This document shows positions 6,805 through 10,979 of a DNA stretch of 10,979 bases, piece after piece. Location of the stretch: assembly GCA_017457555.1 (NCBI GenBank), contig JAFTHG010000172.1, positions 1 to 10,979 on the forward strand, given 5' to 3'. The notes below the pieces were generated by a model, which saw only the letters and a program-made list of their open reading frames with translations, was not told the origin of the DNA and did not search any database. Each line of letters starts with the position of its first letter. The first letter of the stretch is position 1. The translations under genes and the position numbers were made by a program. Source of the stretch: Kiritimatiellia bacterium (GTDB taxonomy: Bacteria > Verrucomicrobiota > Kiritimatiellia > RFP12 > DVOR01).

Positions 6805-6844
6805 AAAAAGAAGCCGCAGGGTCACTCCTGCGGCTTCTTTTTTT
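6805..6844. terminator. Bidirectional terminator shared by clpB and trpS-scpA
   Basis: AAAAAGAAGCCGCAGG (6805-6820) pairs perfectly with CCTGCGGCTTCTTTTT (6827-6842) around a 6-base loop. The plus strand ends in a T run (6838-6844) and the minus strand in the complement of the A run, so it can stop transcripts from both sides. It lies between the convergent ends of clpB (18 bases away) and scpA (14 bases away). Confidence 0.93.
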
Positions 6845-6858
6845 GTGGCAGATAGGCC

Positions 6859-7674
6859 TCACGTCATTTCAAGTTCGTCAAACGCCGGCAGTGGCAAATG
6901 TGCATCAGGCGTCCCTTCCGGGATGGCATCAATGTAGAGATCGCCGAAGTTTTCCGTTTGCGTGACGGTCAAATGTCGCAGCCGCAGCAGTTCCAAAAGA
7001 GCCACAAAGGTGATGATCACCTCTCCTTTCGGGGCGTCTTCAGGAAAAAGCGTATCAAAACGCAGGTGATTGGCCACGGCAATCCTGCCCAAAATGGTGT
7101 TGATTTTATCCGGCACGCTCCAGCGCATCATTTTGAGATGGCCAAAGGAAACGGTTTCTTTCGCGCGTTCCAGGACCCGTTTGAAGGCATCCATCAATTC
7201 AGATGTGCCGATATCTCCCAGTTTTTTAGCAGCAGCATCCACCTCTGGCGGCAGTGCATCCGGCGCAGCGCCCTTGGGATAAGATGCCGATTGCAACACT
7301 TCCCACCGCGCAAAGGTGTTTGCCACGTCCTTATAACGTTTGTATTCCACCAATTGCCGCACCAGATCCAACCGCGGATCCAGTGCTTCCGCATCGTCAT
7401 CTGCCGCATCCGTGCGTTCATCTGCCGGGAGCAACATCCGACTTTTGATCAACATCAGCGTCGCTGCCATCACGATAAATTCGCCGGCCACGTTGATATC
7501 CAAAGCCCTCATCCGATCCAGATAGGCCAGATACTGCGTGGTGATGCGCTCAATCGGAATATTGTAGATATCCACCTCGTCCTTACGGATGAGATGCAAT
7601 AAAAGATCCAAAGGGCCCTCGAAAGCATCGAGAGCCACTTTGTAATCATCAAATAAGGGCAGGGTTGCGTCCAT
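6859..7674 (-). CDS. scpA: Segregation and condensation protein A (kleisin)
   Basis: ScpA is the kleisin subunit that bridges SMC heads and works with ScpB in chromosome condensation and segregation. The 271-residue protein has the typical N-terminal kleisin sequence: FEGPLDLLLHLIRKDEVDIY from residue 18, IPIERITTQYLAYL, then AGEFIVMAATLMLIKSRMLLP. An acidic linker follows (DERTDAADDDAEALDPR), then LVEYKRYKDVA and a C-terminal winged-helix region (about 200-265, VIITFVALLELLRLRHLTV). The start codon lies 20 bases after the trpS stop, so the two genes form an operon with trpS first. No strong Shine-Dalgarno sequence is seen. The usual partner scpB does not follow: the operon ends at the shared terminator. 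An SMC gene is not in the window either. Confidence 0.93.
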   Translation of the reverse strand: MDATLPLFDDYKVALDAFEGPLDLLLHLIRKDEVDIYNIPIERITTQYLAYLDRMRALDINVAGEFIVMAATLMLIKSRMLLPADERTDAADDDAEALDPRLDLVRQLVEYKRYKDVANTFARWEVLQSASYPKGAAPDALPPEVDAAAKKLGDIGTSELMDAFKRVLERAKETVSFGHLKMMRWSVPDKINTILGRIAVANHLRFDTLFPEDAPKGEVIITFVALLELLRLRHLTVTQTENFGDLYIDAIPEGTPDAHLPLPAFDELEMT

Positions 7675-7694
7675 TTCCGGAAGCGCGCGGATCC

Positions 7695-8660
7695 TTAATC
7701 CAGGCCAACCGCACGGCGCGCGGCATTTAAGGTGATCCGAGCCTGTGCGCGAGCCTTTTCGGCTCCGGCCTGCAGGACGGCTTCCACCTCTTCAGGATGT
7801 GCCACCAAATACTCACGGCGTTCGCGGAAAGGACCGAATTTGCGCTGATAAATCTCAAAGAGTGCCTTCTTGGCGTGGCCATAACCATAGCCGCCGCGCA
7901 GATAATTGGCACGCATTTCTTCCAATTCAGCCTCGTCAGCAAAGAGTTTGTAGAGCGCAAAAACGCGACACGCGTCGGGATCCTTGGGATCTTCGAGCGG
8001 CGTACTGTCGGTAGCGATCTTCATAATCTTGCCCTTAACTTCCTTGGGCGGATCAAAGAGGCCAATCGTATTATTGTAACTCTTACTCATCTTCTGCCCA
8101 TCCAGACCGGGAATCACCGCCACCGACTCGGAAATCATCGGTTCGGGCAATTTGAAGACCTCTACTCCATACGCCTGATTGAACTTTGCCGCCACGTCAC
8201 GCGTCACTTCCACATGCTGCTTCTGATCACGTCCCACCGGCACCACATCGCTCTGATAGGCCAGAATATCTGCCGCCATCAACACCGGATAAGCAAACAA
8301 ACCATGGCTTGCGGCAATCCCGCGTGCCAATTTGTCCTTATACGAGTGGCAGCGTTCCAGCAAGCCCATCGGTGTGACCGTGGAGAGCAGCCATGCCAAT
8401 TCATGCACTTCCGGGACATCTGCCTGACGGAAGAGGCACGCTTTGGTCGGATCCAAACCACACGCCAGAAAATCTGCCGCCACATCAAAGGTGGCCTGAC
8501 GGAGCGCTTCTGCGTCATGCACCGTCGTCAACGCATGGTACTGAGCAATAAAAATAAAGGCTTCGCCCTTCTCCTGCATCCCAATCGAAGGTTGCATCGC
8601 ACCGAAATAATTGCCCCAATGTAATTTTCCGGAAGGCTGAATACCGGTCAAAATCCGCAT
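7695..8660 (-). CDS. trpS: Tryptophanyl-tRNA synthetase
   Basis: This class I synthetase charges tRNA-Trp with tryptophan using ATP. The 321-residue protein starts MRILTGIQPSGKLHWGNYFG; the HIGH-type motif reads HWGN at residues 14-17. The KMSKS motif is exact at residues 190-194 (GQKMSKSYNN). Other family features are visible, such as PVGRDQKQHVEVTRD before the KMSKS loop and a helical C-terminal end. The ATG at 8660 is chosen because AAGGAG (plus-strand CTCCTT at 8667-8672) sits 6 bases upstream and the family signature begins at once. A 15-codon extension to 8705 would run across the promoter. It is the first gene of the trpS-scpA operon. Confidence 0.96.
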   Translation of the reverse strand: MRILTGIQPSGKLHWGNYFGAMQPSIGMQEKGEAFIFIAQYHALTTVHDAEALRQATFDVAADFLACGLDPTKACLFRQADVPEVHELAWLLSTVTPMGLLERCHSYKDKLARGIAASHGLFAYPVLMAADILAYQSDVVPVGRDQKQHVEVTRDVAAKFNQAYGVEVFKLPEPMISESVAVIPGLDGQKMSKSYNNTIGLFDPPKEVKGKIMKIATDSTPLEDPKDPDACRVFALYKLFADEAELEEMRANYLRGGYGYGHAKKALFEIYQRKFGPFRERREYLVAHPEEVEAVLQAGAEKARAQARITLNAARRAVGLD

Positions 8661-8684
8661 AATAAACTCCTTGAATAATGTGGC

Positions 8685-8693
8685 ATAATACCA
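8685..8693 (-). promoter_or_regulatory. Extended -10 promoter of trpS
   Basis: Read on the minus strand, TGGTATTAT is an extended -10 box (TGN followed by a TATAAT-like hexamer); I see no clear -35 box. Transcription would start near 8678, leaving a leader of about 18 bases that holds the trpS ribosome-binding site. The element overlaps the place where the -35 region of the opposite promoter (8713-8718) should be, so the two may compete. Confidence 0.5.
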
Positions 8694-8712
8694 AAAATAC
8701 GCCATTTTGCGC

Positions 8713-8718
8713 TATAAT
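8713..8718 (+). promoter_or_regulatory. -10 box of the RNA methyltransferase gene, predicting a leaderless mRNA
   Basis: A perfect TATAAT lies only 7 bases before the ATG at 8726. Transcription from it would begin within a base or two of the start codon, so the mRNA would have no leader and no ribosome-binding site. No Shine-Dalgarno sequence is visible upstream of the ATG, which agrees with this. No -35 box is found at the expected 8690-8695. Confidence 0.6.
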
Positions 8719-8725
8719 AGACGCC

Positions 8726-9589
8726 ATGATTACTGAAATTACCAGCCTTGCGAACCCTAAAATTAAGCAAATTGTTAAACTTCGCCAGCGCAGTCATCGT
8801 GATGACGCCGGTATTATGTTAACCGAAGGTTACCGTGAAATCCGCCGTGCTCTGGATCATGGTTACCGTCCTAACGCCCTCTTTTATTGCGAAAAACTCT
8901 GGCTCAAGCACGAGAACGAACCCGCCATTCTCAAAGCCTGTGCCGATCTCGGCGCACATCTCTACGCCTGCACCGAGCAAGTCTTTGCCAAAATCGCCTA
9001 TCGTGAGCGCCCTGACGGCCTACTCGCCACCGGCCCCCAAATCACTTGCCGTCTGGAAGACCTCAAATTACCCGAAGATGCGCTCGTGCTCGTCTGCGAA
9101 TCCATTGAAAAACCCGGCAATCTTGGCACAATGCTCCGCAGTGCCGATGCCTCAGCCGTCAGTGCCGTCATCGTTTGCGACCCCTGCACCGACATTCATA
9201 ACCCCAATGTCGTGCGCGCCTCTACCGGCACCCTCTTCACACTTCCCGTAGCCGTGGCCGATGCCGCCTCCACCCTCGCCTGGCTCAAAGCCAATGGGTT
9301 TGCCATCATGGCCGCCACACCGCACGCCGAAAAACTCTACTTCGAGCAAAATCTCACCCAACGCGTCGCCCTCTGTCTCGGAAGCGAACAATACGGCCTC
9401 ACCGCAGCCTTTATGAATCAGGCCGATCTGCGCGTCCGCATTCCCATGCTCGGCACTGCCGACTCCCTCAACGTTTCCGCCGCAGCCACCATTCTTCTCT
9501 CCGAAGTCGTCCGCCAGCGCATCCTCTCCGGGCAAATCATCCCGCCCGCAGCCAAAGCATGGCACGGCGAAGCCACGCATGACCACTAA
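8726..9589 (+). CDS. SpoU/TrmH-family RNA 2'-O-methyltransferase
   Basis: This is a SPOUT-superfamily enzyme that moves a methyl group from S-adenosylmethionine to a ribose 2'-OH of rRNA or tRNA. The 287-residue protein has an N-terminal substrate-binding domain (about 1-100; LANPKIKQIVKLRQRSHRDD, LTEGYREIRRAL) and the knotted catalytic domain. Its three motifs are intact: motif 1 with PGNLGTMLRSADA (P130, N132, R138), motif 2 LGSEQYGL at about 218-225, and motif 3 SLNVSAAATILL with N249. The architecture resembles TsnR- and RlmB-like 23S rRNA guanosine methyltransferases, but the target base cannot be read from the sequence. The start at 8726 follows from homology and from the promoter position; in-frame codons further upstream would read through the -10 box. 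The HIT gene follows 24 bases downstream, likely on the same transcript. The coding strand is rich in C. Confidence 0.9.
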   Translation: MITEITSLANPKIKQIVKLRQRSHRDDAGIMLTEGYREIRRALDHGYRPNALFYCEKLWLKHENEPAILKACADLGAHLYACTEQVFAKIAYRERPDGLLATGPQITCRLEDLKLPEDALVLVCESIEKPGNLGTMLRSADASAVSAVIVCDPCTDIHNPNVVRASTGTLFTLPVAVADAASTLAWLKANGFAIMAATPHAEKLYFEQNLTQRVALCLGSEQYGLTAAFMNQADLRVRIPMLGTADSLNVSAAATILLSEVVRQRILSGQIIPPAAKAWHGEATHDH

Positions 9590-9613
9590 TCCAAATCCCA
9601 AAAGGAGCCAATG

Positions 9614-10018
9614 ATGAACGATTGTATCTTCTGTAAAATTATCAAAGGCGAAATCCCCTCCTTCAAAATCTTTGAAGATGAACACGCCTATGCCTTTTTG
9701 GATATCAACCCGATTGAGCGCGGCCACACCCTCGTCGTCCCCAAATTCCATGCCAAAGAACTCTTCTTCCTCCCGCCGGAAGAACTCGCCAGCATCATGC
9801 CCGCCATTCAACGCACCGCCACCCTCTTAAAGAAAAAACTCGGCTGCGATGGCCTGGCACTCTCCCAACTCAATGGCGAAGCCGCCGGACAAACCGTTTT
9901 TCACGTCCACTTCCACCTGATTCCCCGCTACGCCGGCACCCCCATTGACTGGACCCCGAAATCGCCCGCCCCCACCATGGAAGAACTGGCCGCACTCCAC
10001 CGTCAAATCATCGGCTAA
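9614..10018 (+). CDS. HIT-family (histidine triad) nucleotide hydrolase, HINT-like
   Basis: HINT-type proteins are small homodimeric hydrolases of nucleotide phosphoramidates and aminoacyl-adenylates. The 134-residue protein begins MNDCIFCKIIKGEIPSFKIF, with a CxxC pair (C4, C7) seen in zinc-binding members. It continues with DINPIERGHTLVVPKFH and the histidine triad HVHFH (H97, H99, H101) followed by LIPRY, where H99 is the expected nucleophile. Length and layout fit the family over the whole sequence. Two adjacent ATG codons occur at 9611 and 9614. GGAG at 9604-9607 lies 3 bases from the first and 6 from the second, so 9614 is preferred. The gene follows the RNA methyltransferase by 24 bases and is probably co-transcribed. 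The natural substrate is unknown. Confidence 0.92.
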   Translation: MNDCIFCKIIKGEIPSFKIFEDEHAYAFLDINPIERGHTLVVPKFHAKELFFLPPEELASIMPAIQRTATLLKKKLGCDGLALSQLNGEAAGQTVFHVHFHLIPRYAGTPIDWTPKSPAPTMEELAALHRQIIG

Positions 10019-10085
10019 CCGCCCTCCCACAGCCGCAAGCCGGCCCATTCACCACAATCTGCCCCCATTGAAAGCGTGCCCTCCC

Positions 10086-10967
10086 ATGCTCAAACACCTC
10101 TTTGGGTTGCTGATTCTTTGCGCCACACCTACGCTCTTCGCAATTGAACGTATGGTATGGCACGATGAATTTAATGCCCCCAAACTCAACCTTGCCTACT
10201 GGACACCGGAAATCAACTTCGTCCGCAATATTGATGCTGTCCAAATCTACACCGACCGTCCGGAAAACCTCTCCCTCACCAAAGGCTCCCTCACCCTCAC
10301 CGCACGACACGAACACTTCAAAAACACCCGGTGGAACCCCAAAAGCCCCCACTGGTGGGAAAATCGTCAAGCCGCCGACTACACCTCCGGCTCCATCAAC
10401 AGCCGCGACAAAGTGATGTTTCGCTACGGACGCATTGAAATTCGCGCCAAAATCGAGCACGGACGCGGCGTATGGCCCGCCCTATGGTTGATTGGCAACA
10501 CCCCAGGAGGCTGGCCCACCTGCGGCGAAATTGACATCCTGGAATTTGTATCACAAAACCCAAACACCATCCACGCCACCCTCCACTACACCAAAAACGG
10601 CCAATACACCAATCCCACCAGCCCCCACCAAACCAAAAACGCCATCGCAGGCCAATGGCACCTCTACGGAATGAACTGGACCCCGGAAAAAATCGAACTC
10701 ACCTTTGATAAAAACGTCATCTTCACCCACCTTTTAGACAACGCCACCCAAAGCGACGGCTCCAACCCCTTCCGCGACGGCCTCTACTACCTCATCCTCA
10801 ACCTCGCCCTCGACGGATGGGCAGAGCCCCCGGTCCCCGAAGACTATCCCCGCACCTTCACCATCGACTATGTCCGCCTCTACCAAGACCCCACCATCAA
10901 AGGCACCCACCTCGAAATCAAAAAACAACCCCCTCGCCACCCCAAACCACGCCGCCGAAAAAAATAA
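10086..10967 (+). CDS. Secreted glycoside hydrolase family 16 (beta-glucanase/laminarinase-like)
   Basis: GH16 enzymes cut beta-1,3 or beta-1,3/1,4 linkages in polysaccharides such as laminarin, lichenin or algal galactans with retention of configuration. The 293-residue protein starts with a signal peptide (MLKHLFGLLILCATPTLFA, likely cut after A19), then WHDEFNAPKLNLAYWTPEI, typical of the family start. The catalytic motif EIDILE spans residues 148-153, with E148 as nucleophile, D150 as helper and E153 as acid/base. The one-residue insertion (EIDILE) is typical of laminarinase-like members. HATLHYTKNG, WHLYGMNWTPEKIELTFD and FTIDYVRLYQ complete the jelly-roll fold. The last 20 or so residues are strongly basic (PPRHPKPRRRKK), unusual for the family. 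The ATG at 10086 begins the signal peptide; an upstream ATG at 9945 lies inside the HIT gene in another frame. No clear Shine-Dalgarno sequence. The coding strand is extremely C-rich. The exact substrate is not predictable. Confidence 0.9.
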   Translation: MLKHLFGLLILCATPTLFAIERMVWHDEFNAPKLNLAYWTPEINFVRNIDAVQIYTDRPENLSLTKGSLTLTARHEHFKNTRWNPKSPHWWENRQAADYTSGSINSRDKVMFRYGRIEIRAKIEHGRGVWPALWLIGNTPGGWPTCGEIDILEFVSQNPNTIHATLHYTKNGQYTNPTSPHQTKNAIAGQWHLYGMNWTPEKIELTFDKNVIFTHLLDNATQSDGSNPFRDGLYYLILNLALDGWAEPPVPEDYPRTFTIDYVRLYQDPTIKGTHLEIKKQPPRHPKPRRRKK

Positions 10968-10979
10968 AACCATGGCCCC

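Noticed and set aside
8679..8704. TGTGGCA...GCCATTTT resembling the 4105-4127 element
   Set aside because: Spacing differs (16 versus 7 bases between arms), the arms are short and the region is explained by two promoters; the similarity is probably chance.
9152..9811. 219-residue reading frame on the minus strand
   Set aside because: It spans the end of the methyltransferase gene and the start of the HIT gene antisense, has no family motifs, and exists because the C-rich coding strands lack stops in reverse.
9945..10085. N-terminal extension of the GH16 gene to an ATG at 9945
   Set aside because: This part overlaps the HIT gene in another frame and would bury the clear signal peptide that starts at 10086.
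10972..10979. ATG shortly after the GH16 stop as the start of another gene
   Set aside because: Only eight bases remain and no ribosome-binding site is visible.
1..10979. CRISPR arrays, insertion sequences, tRNA or rRNA genes
   Set aside because: No regularly spaced direct repeats, transposase motifs or tRNA-like folds were seen; nearly all DNA is accounted for by housekeeping genes and short control regions.

Overview
The window is about 11 kb of mid-GC bacterial chromosome made of housekeeping genes. No mobile elements, RNA genes or CRISPR arrays are visible. A TonB/TolA-type envelope protein and a secreted glycoside hydrolase point to a Gram-negative host. A near-perfect -24/-12 element shows that it uses sigma-54. 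I cannot fix the phylum. A PVC-type lineage (Verrucomicrobiota, Kiritimatiellota or Lentisphaerota) is my tentative guess from the mix of gene neighbours, with low confidence.

Layout. Positions 1-2985 (+ strand) hold the 3' part of grpE, then dnaJ and purB, closely spaced like an operon and closed by a strong terminator at 3068-3100. Positions 3177-4061 (+) hold a free-standing TonB/TolA-like gene with its own sigma-70-type promoter and a palindrome over the promoter and start codon. Positions 4075-4257 form a dense regulatory region with repeated TGTGCC/GGCACA half-sites and a sigma-54 promoter. It leads into clpB (4258-6786). A shared bidirectional terminator at 6805-6844 separates clpB from the convergent trpS-scpA operon (minus strand, 8660 to 6859). 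A 65-bp divergent promoter region separates trpS from a rightward set: a SpoU/TrmH-family RNA methyltransferase, a HIT-family hydrolase and a secreted family-16 glycoside hydrolase.

How the genes work together. GrpE and DnaJ are co-chaperones of DnaK (dnaK is not in the window), and ClpB is the disaggregase that works with that trio. The protein-repair machinery is therefore clustered, but clpB has a separate and unusual sigma-54-type control region. The other genes serve purine synthesis (purB), tRNA charging (trpS), chromosome segregation (scpA), RNA methylation, nucleotide hydrolysis and polysaccharide breakdown.

The points most worth a second look are the in-frame TAA inside grpE (192-194), the sigma-54 promoter with its half-site array upstream of clpB, promoters so close to start codons that the transcripts should be leaderless or nearly so, and a switch from a G-rich to a C-rich plus strand near 6.8 kb.
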